Assembly (NCBI GenBank): GCA_002436205.1
Contig: DJKT01000014.1
Location: 1 to 8,871 of the forward strand
Reading direction: 5' to 3'
Source of the DNA: Candidatus Peribacter sp. UBA6535
GTDB taxonomy: Bacteria > Patescibacteriota > Gracilibacteria > Peribacterales > Peribacteraceae
Length of the DNA stretch: 8,871 nucleotides
The position numbers and the translations under genes were made by a program. This document shows, one piece after another, positions 1 to 6,780 of the stretch (position 1 is its first letter; each line of letters opens with the position of its first letter). A model generated the notes under the pieces. The model made no database searches, had not been told where the DNA came from, and was given only the letters and a program-made list of their open reading frames with translations.

Positions 1-1082
1 TTATACGACCCCATGCGCTCTTCATTAAGATGAGGCTTTAGTACGATATCCTCTTCGATTTCCTCTGGCTGATTCTTCCGAGAACCAAGAACGACGGTAA
101 GTAGATGTTTCGTAAGGTCTTCGACGCCCATGTGTGCAGCTGCTGATATGACAGAATGAACGGCGATCCCTGCATTTTCTAGATCCTTCACAAGAGGATC
201 AAGACTTTCTGTTGTGAGGTCTGCTTTATTGATAACAACAATTTCCTGCTTCTCTCCAAGCATTGCAGAATATACTTCTAATTCTTTCCGGATAGCAATG
301 TAATCATCAATCAACTTAACAGAATCAATCTCACCACCAACCATAGCGCGTGATAGATCCAACATATGCAGGAGTACACCACAGCGTTCAATGTGTTTTA
401 GGAACTGGTGCCCCAAACCCTTGCCTTCTGATGCTTTTTCGATGAGACCGGGGACATCACAGACGATATACGACCTATCATCAACGTCAACAACTCCGAG
501 ATTTGGTACAAGAGTTGTAAATGGATAGTCTGCAATCTTTGGTTTTGCAGCGGAGATCACAGAGATCAGTGTAGATTTTCCGACACTTGGGTATCCAATG
601 ATCCCGACATCAGCGACAAGTTTCAACTCCAAAGTAATTTCTTTTAAGTCCCCAGGCTCTCCCTTTTCTGCAAAATCCGGCCTCTGTCTGGTAGGCCCCT
701 TAAAGTGGGCATTCCCATATCCGCCTCTTCCACCGCTAAGCACCAGTATTTCTTCGCCATCCTCTTTTAAATCAGCGATAACGTTTCCATCTTCTAGAAC
801 TTGAGTACCCGGAGGCACAACAAGTAAGAGATCATCCCCATTTTTGCCGTGTTTATCTCGACCTTCTCCATTTCCACCCTTCTGCGCCTTAAAAACTTTT
901 ACAGACCTGTAGTCACTAAGAGTATCTGTATTTGGGTCTGCCTGAATGTATATTCCTCCGCCCTTACCACCGTCACCTCCATCCGGGCCTCCTTTGGATA
1001 CATACTTCTCCCGACGCCAAGAGACGCAGCCATTGCCACCGGATCCACCGGTTACCGTGATTTGCGCTTCATCTAAAAACAT
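1..1082 (-). CDS. obg: Obg/CgtA family GTPase, 3' end cut by window edge
   Basis: Translating the minus strand from ATG at 1082-1080 gives an open frame of 360 codons that runs off the left edge, so the C-terminus is missing. Residues 1-158 form the glycine-rich Obg fold (TGGSGGNG near 11-18, GGPDGGDGGKGGG at 31-43, SGGRGGYGNAHF at 116-127). The G domain follows: P-loop GYPSVGKS at 163-170, switch I region with DYPFTTLVPNLG at 185-196, G3 DVPG at 209-212 followed by GLGHQFLKHIER, G4 NKAD at 285-288, and G5 around SAAA at 313-316. Residues 340-360 begin an acidic linker and a C-terminal segment. Obg GTPases bind the 50S subunit and act in late ribosome assembly and stress control. The gene is divergent from dnaK. 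No SD precedes the ATG; a TATACT box sits 6 nt upstream, which would give a leaderless mRNA. The family call is very secure. Confidence 0.97.
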   Translation of the reverse strand, partial: MFLDEAQITVTGGSGGNGCVSWRREKYVSKGGPDGGDGGKGGGIYIQADPNTDTLSDYRSVKVFKAQKGGNGEGRDKHGKNGDDLLLVVPPGTQVLEDGNVIADLKEDGEEILVLSGGRGGYGNAHFKGPTRQRPDFAEKGEPGDLKEITLELKLVADVGIIGYPSVGKSTLISVISAAKPKIADYPFTTLVPNLGVVDVDDRSYIVCDVPGLIEKASEGKGLGHQFLKHIERCGVLLHMLDLSRAMVGGEIDSVKLIDDYIAIRKELEVYSAMLGEKQEIVVINKADLTTESLDPLVKDLENAGIAVHSVISAAAHMGVEDLTKHLLTVVLGSRKNQPEEIEEDIVLKPHLNEERMGSY

Positions 1083-1088
1083 GCGCGT

Positions 1089-1094
1089 AGTATA
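1089..1094 (-). promoter_or_regulatory. Candidate obg -10 box, predicted leaderless start
   Basis: TATACT on the minus strand (5 of 6 to TATAAT) is followed by six bases and then the obg ATG. A -10 box at this distance would place the transcription start at or next to the A of ATG. No good -35 is visible: at 18-19 bp spacing only TTAGCG or TTTAGC appears. This is prediction from spacing, not proof. Confidence 0.45.
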
Positions 1095-1125
1095 GGGAAA
1101 CACCGCTTTTTCCGCTAAAATTCCG

Positions 1126-1154
1126 TTGACCTCTTGGGGTTGGCACTCTAAAAT
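1126..1154 (+). promoter_or_regulatory. dnaK housekeeping promoter (TTGACC-N17-TAAAAT)
   Basis: TTGACC at 1126-1131 and TAAAAT at 1149-1154 are separated by exactly 17 bp, an almost ideal sigma70/sigmaA promoter. Transcription should begin near 1161, giving a leader of about 30 nt before the dnaK ATG. The -10 box lies in the spacer of the CIRCE element, so HrcA binding would block RNA polymerase directly. Confidence 0.85.
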
Positions 1155-1166
1155 CCCGAGTGCTAA
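1140..1166 (+). promoter_or_regulatory. CIRCE operator for the heat-shock repressor HrcA
   Basis: The arms TTGGCACTC (1140-1148) and GAGTGCTAA (1158-1166) are separated by 9 bp. The CIRCE consensus is TTAGCACTC-N9-GAGTGCTAA, so 17 of 18 arm bases match; the exception is G for A at the third base of the left arm. It overlaps the dnaK -10 box and the predicted transcription start, the usual arrangement for HrcA repression of chaperone genes. An HrcA repressor should therefore be encoded elsewhere in this genome. Confidence 0.95.
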
Positions 1167-1190
1167 TTTAACCATTTACTAAGCACAACC

Positions 1191-3089
1191 ATGTCTAAGA
1201 TTATTGGAATCGATTTAGGAACAACAAACAGCTGTATGGCTGTAATTGAAGGCGGAGAACCTGTTGTTATCCCTAGCGCTGAAGGAAGCCGCACAACGCC
1301 ATCTGTTGTAGGGTACAAAGATGACGAAGTGCTCGTAGGGATCGCTGCTAAAAGACAAGCTGTTACCAATCATGATAAGACAATCTTCTCTGCAAAGAGA
1401 TTTATAGGAAGGCGCTACAAAGAGCTCCAAAAAGAGGCGCAGCAGATGCCATTCACTGTAAAATCAGGAAAAGGGGAACGTGCAGTAATCGAAGTAAATG
1501 GAAAGGAAATGCTTCCACAAGAAGTAAGTGCGAAGGTAATTCAGAAAATGAAGAAAGATGCAGAAGCATACCTAGGAACAACCGTTTCAAAAGCGGTGAT
1601 TACTGTTCCGGCGTATTTTGATGATTCCCAGCGCCAAGCAACGAAAGAGGCGGGCAAAATCGCAGGGCTCGAAGTGGAACGCATCATTAACGAGCCAACT
1701 GCAGCAGCACTTGCGTACGGTCTTGATAAAGGGTCAGAACAAAAGATTGCCGTTTATGACCTTGGTGGAGGAACCTTCGACGTCTCTATTCTTGATATGG
1801 CAGAAGGAGTATTCGAGGTACTTTCAACGAATGGTGATACACAACTTGGTGGAGATGACTTCGATTCAGAAATTATTGTGTGGCTTCTTGATGAATTTAA
1901 AAAAGACCAAGGAGTAGATCTTTCCAAAGACAATATAGCGCTGCAGAGACTTAAAGAAGCAGCAGAAAAAGCCAAAATTGAGCTGAGCTCACAGACAGAG
2001 ACAGAAATCAGCCTTCCGTTTATTACAGCTGACGACTCCGGTCCAAAGCACTTAAGCCTAAAACTCAGTCGTGCGAAACTCGAAGGACTTGTAGAAAAAC
2101 TAGTTGAAAGAACTGTAAAGCCTTGTGAAGCTGCTATTAAAGATGCTGGCATTTCGAAAGGTGATATCACAGAAGTAGTACTTGTCGGAGGAATGACGCG
2201 TATGCCATCTGTACAAGCAAAAGTAAAAGAGATGTTTGGTAAAGAGCCGCATCAAGGTGTGAACCCCGATGAAGTAGTAGCCATTGGAGCTGCCATCCAA
2301 GCTGGTGTTATGGGAGGAGATATCGACAAAGATATTGTACTAGTGGATGTTACTCCTCTTAGCTTTGGTCTCGAAACTCTTGGAGGAGTAGCGACAAAGC
2401 TTATTGAGCGTAATGCAAAGATCCCAACAACGAAGAGTCAGATCTTCTCTACAGCAGCGGACAACCAGCCATCAGTAGAAATTCATGTAGTACAAGGAGA
2501 GCGCGAGATGGCTGCAGATAACAAGTCGCTCGGGAGGTTCATTCTTGATGGAATTGCTCCAGCTCCTCGTGGACTTCCACAAATAGAAGTATCCTTTGAT
2601 ATAGATACCAACGGAATACTTAGTGTAAAAGCTAGTGATAAGGGAACCGGAAAAGAACAGCACATTACCATTCAAGGTTCTACAGGCCTCTCTGATGATG
2701 AGATTGAGCAAATGAAGAAAGATGCTGAGATGCATGCAGAGGAAGACAAGGCAAAGAAAGAATCAGTGGATGCTCGTAATAATGCAGACGCACTCGTGTT
2801 TAATCTCGAAAAGCAGATGCGAGAGCATGATGCAAAGATTGATGACGATCTTAAAAAGAAGATCAACCTGAAGATTTCAGACCTCAAAGACCTTATGGGT
2901 AAAGAGGATGCATCAGTAGAGGACCTCAAAACTGCTACAGAAGAACTTGCAACCGAGGCACAAGAGATTGGTAAAATAGTCTACGATGCAGCACAGCAGC
3001 AACCAGAAGGAGAAAACTCAGCAGCAGACGATGCTGGTGAAAAAGTAGTTGATGCTGAGGTTGTCGACGAAGAGAAGAAGGAAGACTAA
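1191..3089 (+). CDS. dnaK: Hsp70 chaperone DnaK
   Basis: A 632-residue protein, the normal length for bacterial DnaK. The nucleotide-binding domain (about 1-380) has the phosphate-1 motif IGIDLGTTNS (5-14), phosphate-2 motif VYDLGGGTFDVSIL (188-201, including T195 of the conserved GGGTFD) and LVGGMTRMPSVQ (331-342). The linker is VLVDVTPLSFG (383-393, with V where many have L). The beta substrate-binding domain spans about 394-500 and the helical lid about 501-605. An acidic, disordered tail ends in EEKKED. DnaK binds exposed hydrophobic peptides and releases them through an ATPase cycle driven by DnaJ and GrpE, which are not in this window. The gene stands alone behind a sigma70 promoter and a CIRCE operator, so it should be heat-inducible through HrcA. 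No SD is visible before the ATG. The stop codon overlaps that of the convergent gap gene. Confidence 0.99.
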   Translation: MSKIIGIDLGTTNSCMAVIEGGEPVVIPSAEGSRTTPSVVGYKDDEVLVGIAAKRQAVTNHDKTIFSAKRFIGRRYKELQKEAQQMPFTVKSGKGERAVIEVNGKEMLPQEVSAKVIQKMKKDAEAYLGTTVSKAVITVPAYFDDSQRQATKEAGKIAGLEVERIINEPTAAALAYGLDKGSEQKIAVYDLGGGTFDVSILDMAEGVFEVLSTNGDTQLGGDDFDSEIIVWLLDEFKKDQGVDLSKDNIALQRLKEAAEKAKIELSSQTETEISLPFITADDSGPKHLSLKLSRAKLEGLVEKLVERTVKPCEAAIKDAGISKGDITEVVLVGGMTRMPSVQAKVKEMFGKEPHQGVNPDEVVAIGAAIQAGVMGGDIDKDIVLVDVTPLSFGLETLGGVATKLIERNAKIPTTKSQIFSTAADNQPSVEIHVVQGEREMAADNKSLGRFILDGIAPAPRGLPQIEVSFDIDTNGILSVKASDKGTGKEQHITIQGSTGLSDDEIEQMKKDAEMHAEEDKAKKESVDARNNADALVFNLEKQMREHDAKIDDDLKKKINLKISDLKDLMGKEDASVEDLKTATEELATEAQEIGKIVYDAAQQQPEGENSAADDAGEKVVDAEVVDEEKKED

Positions 3090-4102
3090 AGCTTTTCTCC
3101 CATCATCTGTGCAAGCTCTACAAGGCGACAGCTGTACCCCCATTCGTTGTCGTACCAAGAAAGTAGTTTTACAAGCGTCTCATTACCCTCCTTGTGGACC
3201 TTCGTATTTTGAGCATCAATAATTGAGCTACGTGGGTCTCCGACGAAGTCCTTAAGAACGAGTGGGCGCTCCTCAAAACCAAGCACGCCTTTCATAGGTC
3301 CCTCGGCTGCAGTCTTAAGAGCTGCGTTTATAGCATCTGCATCAGCATCTTTTTCTACGGAGCATACAAGGTCTGTAATGCTTCCTGTAGGCGTTGGAAC
3401 TCGCACAGAAATACCATCGAGTTTCCCCTCAAGTTCCGGAATAACGAGTGCTACAGACTTAGCAGCACCCGTAGTCGTTGGAATGATGTTTTCGGCTGCA
3501 GCTCGGGCTCTACGCAAATCTTTATGCGGAAGATCCAGCAACCTTTGGTCGTTTGTGTAGCTATGAATTGTTGTCATAAATCCATGCTTGATTCCAAAGC
3601 TGTCATGCAAAACTTTTGCCAGAGGAGCTATACAGTTTGTAGTACAAGAAGCATTTGAAACAACGTGATGATTTTCTGGATCATACGAACCTTCATTTAC
3701 TCCAATAACAAATGTTGCATCTGGCGTGTCTTTGCAAGGAGCGGAGATAATAACCTTTTTTGCACCTGCCTGTAGATGGGCAGCAGCTAAATCTCGAGTG
3801 CGAAATACTCCAGTGCATTCAAGGACAACATCAACTCCGAGTTCTTTATGTGGAAGTGTAGAAGGATCTTTCGATGCAGTTACGCGAATTTGCCCATGCT
3901 CAGTTGTAAGCATTCCATCTTTGTAGCAAGCATCACCACACTCATGATGTCCATACGTACTATCCCATTCAAAGAGATGCGCAAGAGTCTCTGCATCAGT
4001 TAGATCATTGATTAAAACTACATTGATAGGCAGGTTCTTTTCTTGAATGATCCGAAGTGCCTGGCGCCCAATGCGACCAAATCCATTAATTGCAAGATTC
4101 AT
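3086..4102 (-). CDS. gap: Glyceraldehyde-3-phosphate dehydrogenase, phosphorylating
   Basis: A 338-residue, full-length GAPDH that oxidises glyceraldehyde-3-phosphate to 1,3-bisphosphoglycerate in glycolysis, or the reverse. The Rossmann motif INGFGRIGR is at 5-13, and D33 in IND is the acidic residue that usually favours NAD+ over NADP+. The active site is SNASCTTNC (149-157), with nucleophile C153 and general base H180 in HSYT. Phosphate-site and subunit regions follow: RRARAAAENIIPTTTGAAK (197-215), RVPTPTGS (234-241) and WYDNEWGYS (316-324). It lies 30 bp downstream of the endonuclease IV-like gene on the same strand, with no clear promoter between, so the two are probably co-transcribed. 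The TAG stop overlaps the dnaK stop on the other strand. No SD precedes the ATG, where the local sequence is CTTACT-ATG. The assignment is secure; the cofactor preference is inferred. Confidence 0.98.
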   Translation of the reverse strand: MNLAINGFGRIGRQALRIIQEKNLPINVVLINDLTDAETLAHLFEWDSTYGHHECGDACYKDGMLTTEHGQIRVTASKDPSTLPHKELGVDVVLECTGVFRTRDLAAAHLQAGAKKVIISAPCKDTPDATFVIGVNEGSYDPENHHVVSNASCTTNCIAPLAKVLHDSFGIKHGFMTTIHSYTNDQRLLDLPHKDLRRARAAAENIIPTTTGAAKSVALVIPELEGKLDGISVRVPTPTGSITDLVCSVEKDADADAINAALKTAAEGPMKGVLGFEERPLVLKDFVGDPRSSIIDAQNTKVHKEGNETLVKLLSWYDNEWGYSCRLVELAQMMGEKL

Positions 4103-4132
4103 AGTAAGATGAAGAATGTAATTGGTATCAGT

Positions 4133-4957
4133 CTACAGTTTTTTGAACGCCTTTTGCATCAATAAAGTATCTGATTCTAAAAGAGGAGATTCACACACTA
4201 CCGTTCCCTCAATCTTCCGTTTCTTAAGGACATTAAGAAAGTCTTTCCATTTTGCATCACTCTTTTTAAGTGGCAAGTGCCTGCGCTCGCCCTTCTCTGT
4301 ATATTCAATTCCCGAGTAGTGCATGTGGACAGATTTTAGTGATTTCTTGCCGAGATACTTCTCATACAAATCAAACATCGCATTCCATTCATCAACAGTA
4401 TTCCACTGCCCATTTGTCCTCGCATGCATGTGCGCTGGGTCTACTGTCGGATAGATACCAAATTCTTTCGAAAGCTTTAGCACCTCCTCAATCGTACCAA
4501 ATTGTGTAACTTTTCCCATAGTTTCAAAGCCTAGGTTGATTGTTAGACCTTTTTTTTGTGCTCTTTTCATAATGTCATCAGTTGCTCTGTAGACATTGTC
4601 ATACACTTCATCTGGATCCATTTTTAGGTAAAACGCAGGGTGAACACATACAGAATGAGCCCCTGCTAGTTGCCCCATTTCCATTGCATCCAAAATACGA
4701 ATTTTCGAGGCTTCCAACTTTTCTTCCTCAATTGCATTCAAATTAATGAAATATGGTGCATGTACAGTCAAATACATTCCGAGTTCTTCAGCAGTAGATT
4801 TAATATTTGCAATGTGCTCCTCGTTTTTTGGAACTCTCTGCACCCACTCCATTTCCATAGCTGTAATTCCTAGAGAATGTGCGTGCTTTAACCCTTCTAT
4901 CGTTCCCGATTTTCCAGGAGTAGACCGCGGGACACCGGCGACAGCAAAGTGTAACAT
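4133..4957 (-). CDS. Endonuclease IV-like TIM-barrel protein (AP endonuclease family 2)
   Basis: A 274-residue protein, close to the roughly 280 of E. coli Nfo. Likely metal ligands in order are H66 in VHAPYFINL, H106 in CVHPAFY, E145 in GFETMG, D173 and H176 in VDPAHMHA, H211 in HMHYSG, H227 in RRHLPL, and E256 in CESP. These match the family's three-zinc site with one difference: the position corresponding to E. coli D229 (two before H227) is R225, with E224 beside it. If active, the enzyme would cut DNA 5' to abasic sites in base excision repair. The look is archaeal-type, and some homologues are annotated only as TIM-barrel or sugar-isomerase-like proteins, so nuclease activity is likely but unproven. 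The TAGAAT box 6 nt from the ATG suggests a leaderless mRNA. It is probably the first gene of an operon with gap and diverges from the nucleotidyltransferase gene. Confidence 0.85.
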   Translation of the reverse strand: MLHFAVAGVPRSTPGKSGTIEGLKHAHSLGITAMEMEWVQRVPKNEEHIANIKSTAEELGMYLTVHAPYFINLNAIEEEKLEASKIRILDAMEMGQLAGAHSVCVHPAFYLKMDPDEVYDNVYRATDDIMKRAQKKGLTINLGFETMGKVTQFGTIEEVLKLSKEFGIYPTVDPAHMHARTNGQWNTVDEWNAMFDLYEKYLGKKSLKSVHMHYSGIEYTEKGERRHLPLKKSDAKWKDFLNVLKKRKIEGTVVCESPLLESDTLLMQKAFKKL

Positions 4958-4966
4958 GGGGATATT
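4938..4966 (+). promoter_or_regulatory. Candidate promoter of the tRNA nucleotidyltransferase gene
   Basis: GCGACA at 4938-4943 and GATATT at 4961-4966 are 17 bp apart; each matches consensus at 4 of 6. The -10 box ends 5 nt before the ATG at 4972, which would give a leaderless or nearly leaderless transcript. The -35 lies inside the opposite-strand gene. TATTCT at 4963-4968 is an alternative -10 but has poor spacing. Weak evidence only. Confidence 0.3.
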
Positions 4967-4972
4967 CTACCA
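4964..4972 (-). promoter_or_regulatory. Extended -10 promoter for the endonuclease IV-like gene
   Basis: On the minus strand TGG-TAGAAT forms an extended -10 element (TGn plus 5 of 6 hexamer matches). Six bases, ATCCCC, separate it from the ATG at 4957, so transcription should start at or next to the ATG. No good -35 lies at 16-18 bp, as expected for an extended -10 promoter. The element lies between and across the start of the divergent gene, sharing its first base. Confidence 0.5.
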
Positions 4973-6327
4973 TGGCACTCTCAAAAGAAATCATCGATAG
5001 AACTCTTGGCACACCACATGGAGAGCAGGGCTACCGCGTCTGCGAAGTTCTACTAGATGCGGGGTTTCAGGCTTGGTGGGTTGGAGGCTGTGTTAGAGAT
5101 ATGTTTTTAGAAGAGATTCCGGATGATATTGATATTGCCACAAGTGCTCATCCAGACCAGATTTCTGCGCTCTTTGAAAAGTTTGATGATACGGCAGCTG
5201 CACTCGGAGCAATTGTAGTTTCGCTGCAAGGACATACATTTGAAATAACAACATATCGCAAAGAGCATGAGCTCAGTAATGGGAGGTTTCCTGAATCCGT
5301 CAAATTTACTGATAGAGAGCATGATGCATCTCGTCGAGACATCACAATCAATGCTCTGTACTGGAACCCCATAAGTTCTGAAATATTTGATCCGTACGAA
5401 GGGGAGAAGGACTTGAGTGAAAAGCTGGTTCGCATTATCGGAGATCCCAATATTCGTTTACAGCATGATGCACTCCGACTGCTTCGTGTCATTCGATTTC
5501 GCTCACTCATAGAAGGCCAATATCACCCAGATACATTTAAGGCTCTCCATGAAAATGCAAAGTTAATAAGTGTACTCTCAGGAGAAAGAAGACTTCGAGA
5601 AATAGAAAAAATACTACTCGGGCCACACCCAGAGATAGCATTCGAAGACCTCTGGGAGACTGATGTCATTGAACACCTCTTGCCAGAGCTCCATGCATGT
5701 AAGGGTGTTGCACAGCCATCCAAAGCACACAACGAAGGTGATGTCTGGGATCATACGATGCAAGTTATAGGTTCATTTACAGATGATCACGGGGCGGACA
5801 CGCGTTGGGCAGCTCTTCTCCACGACATCGGTAAGCCTGTTACGTTCTCCATTGATAGTGAGCGCATAAAGTTTAACGAGCACGCGACACGAGGAGGAGA
5901 AATTGCAAAAACTGTCTTAGGCTCACTGCAATTCCCAGCATCAAGAAGAGATAAGATCTGTTGGCTAATAGAGCACCATATGATGATGGGTACATTTGGA
6001 TCAATAGATGAATCACGGAAGCACCACTGGTATTACCATCCGTGGTTTATAGAGCTTCTTCAGGTATTTTGGTTAGACATTGCAGGGACAACCCCTAGTG
6101 TGTTTGATTTGTATGAAAGTATCATCAAAGACTATAACGCATTCCTGGATGCAAATCCCCGTCCGCAAAAATCCCTCCTTAGTGGAGATGAGGTAATGGT
6201 AGAACTAGGAATTCAGCCGGGAGAAAAGGTAGGGAATATACTTCGAGCCCTATATGAAGCGCAAAACAAGAAAGAAATATCCACCAAGAAAGAAGCTCTG
6301 GAGTTTATAGGGAAAATAGACATATAA
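4972..6327 (+). CDS. cca: tRNA nucleotidyltransferase (CCA-adding type) with HD domain
   Basis: A 451-residue class II polymerase-beta-fold nucleotidyltransferase. Residues 36-43 are WVGGCVRD, the nucleotide-binding loop; D52 and D54 in DDIDIAT are the catalytic metal carboxylates. SRRDITINALY (120-130) is the conserved motif C region. LQHDALRLLRVIRFRS (163-178) and SGERRLREIEKIL (203-215) follow the usual head and neck order. An HD-type metal domain covers about 250-400, with H261, LLHDIGKP (H284, D285), H304 and H335-H336. The enzyme adds or repairs the tRNA 3' CCA end. The tRNA in this window already encodes CCA, so repair may be its main task there. A poly(A) polymerase or a partial-activity (A- or CC-adding) role cannot be excluded from sequence. 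The start is chosen because it is the only in-frame ATG before the first motif; it lies 14 bases from the divergent start. No good SD, only GGGG about 10 nt upstream. Confidence 0.93.
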   Translation: MALSKEIIDRTLGTPHGEQGYRVCEVLLDAGFQAWWVGGCVRDMFLEEIPDDIDIATSAHPDQISALFEKFDDTAAALGAIVVSLQGHTFEITTYRKEHELSNGRFPESVKFTDREHDASRRDITINALYWNPISSEIFDPYEGEKDLSEKLVRIIGDPNIRLQHDALRLLRVIRFRSLIEGQYHPDTFKALHENAKLISVLSGERRLREIEKILLGPHPEIAFEDLWETDVIEHLLPELHACKGVAQPSKAHNEGDVWDHTMQVIGSFTDDHGADTRWAALLHDIGKPVTFSIDSERIKFNEHATRGGEIAKTVLGSLQFPASRRDKICWLIEHHMMMGTFGSIDESRKHHWYYHPWFIELLQVFWLDIAGTTPSVFDLYESIIKDYNAFLDANPRPQKSLLSGDEVMVELGIQPGEKVGNILRALYEAQNKKEISTKKEALEFIGKIDI

Positions 6328-6328
6328 T
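6323..6328 (+). promoter_or_regulatory. Perfect -10 hexamer ahead of the four-TM protein gene
   Basis: TATAAT overlaps the TAA stop of the preceding gene (6325-6327) and lies 23 nt before the ATG at 6352, which would give a leader of about 16 nt. The best -35 at 17-18 bp spacing is weak (GGAGTT or TGGAGT), so this may be a minor promoter supplementing readthrough from upstream. Confidence 0.35.
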
Positions 6329-6351
6329 ACCGTAATACTACCCACCACTCT

Positions 6352-6735
6352 ATGGAACTTACTACATTCGCATACACCATCGGCATAATAGAACTCATCG
6401 TCGGTTTACCACTTCTTTTTTACAGCAAGCAAACAATGAAGTGGATAGACAAAGCATTTAAGGATGATGTTCAAATGCGTGTCATCGGAGTTTTTATGGC
6501 AATTCTAGGAGCACTAGTACTTATTGAGGATTATGAAGTTAGTGCAGAGCCAGACGGTCTCGTTATCCTCATTGCGTGGCTCGTATTCTTAAAAGGTCTT
6601 ATGTACTGCTGGTGGCCACAGACTGCTATCAATCTAAAGAAGAAATGGGTTAAGAATGATGCAGCCATTACATTCGGAGGGATTGCAGCAGTAGCTATTG
6701 GAGTACTACTTGTATACGCAGGTTCTATCCTTTAA
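6352..6735 (+). CDS. Small integral membrane protein, four predicted TM segments, function unknown
   Basis: A 127-residue protein that I do not recognise as a named family. Hydrophobic stretches at about 6-24, 42-60, 68-88 and 104-124 suggest four membrane spans. Charged loops separate them: KQTMKWIDKAFKDD after the first span and NLKKKWVKND before the last, which by the positive-inside rule puts both of these loops, and less clearly both termini, at opposite or same sides depending on topology I cannot settle. No enzymatic motif is visible. It starts 24 nt after the nucleotidyltransferase stop, so it may be co-transcribed or use the TATAAT at 6323-6328. No SD is visible (CACTCT before ATG). 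A strong hairpin follows at 6743-6780. Coding potential is supported by a full-length frame with regular hydrophobic segments and by the tight spacing. It could only be placed by homology search. Confidence 0.8.
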   Translation: MELTTFAYTIGIIELIVGLPLLFYSKQTMKWIDKAFKDDVQMRVIGVFMAILGALVLIEDYEVSAEPDGLVILIAWLVFLKGLMYCWWPQTAINLKKKWVKNDAAITFGGIAAVAIGVLLVYAGSIL

Positions 6736-6742
6736 ATACAGT

Positions 6743-6780
6743 GCAATAAAGAGGTTCCTTCCGGAGGGGCCTCTTTATGC
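6743..6780. terminator. Bidirectional hairpin terminator between convergent genes
   Basis: The left arm ATAAAGAGG (6746-6754) pairs with CCTCTTTAT (6770-6778). The stem continues inward through TTCC/GGGG (6755-6758 with 6766-6769), leaving a loop of about 7 nt. With a one-base bulge, GC at 6743-6744 can also pair with GC at 6779-6780. It lies 7 nt after the stop of the four-TM gene and includes the last codon and TAA stop (6775-6777) of the opposite gene. The T run is short on both strands, so termination may rest mostly on the strong stem. Confidence 0.8.

Noticed and set aside
598..1076. Two plus-strand open frames across obg
   Set aside because: They are antisense to conserved Obg motifs that read cleanly through the same bases on the minus strand.
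1754..2170. 138-codon open frame on the strand opposite dnaK
   Set aside because: It lies entirely within the conserved dnaK frame, has a low-complexity serine-rich composition typical of antisense shadows, and has no start signal.
3088..3095. AAAGCTTT palindrome at the dnaK/gap junction
   Set aside because: An 8-bp perfect palindrome without a loop cannot act as a terminator stem, and it is short enough to arise by chance.
5148..5510. 120-codon open frame opposite the tRNA nucleotidyltransferase gene
   Set aside because: It is antisense to the catalytic domain, whose motifs are all in the plus frame; the composition is serine/cysteine-rich shadow sequence.
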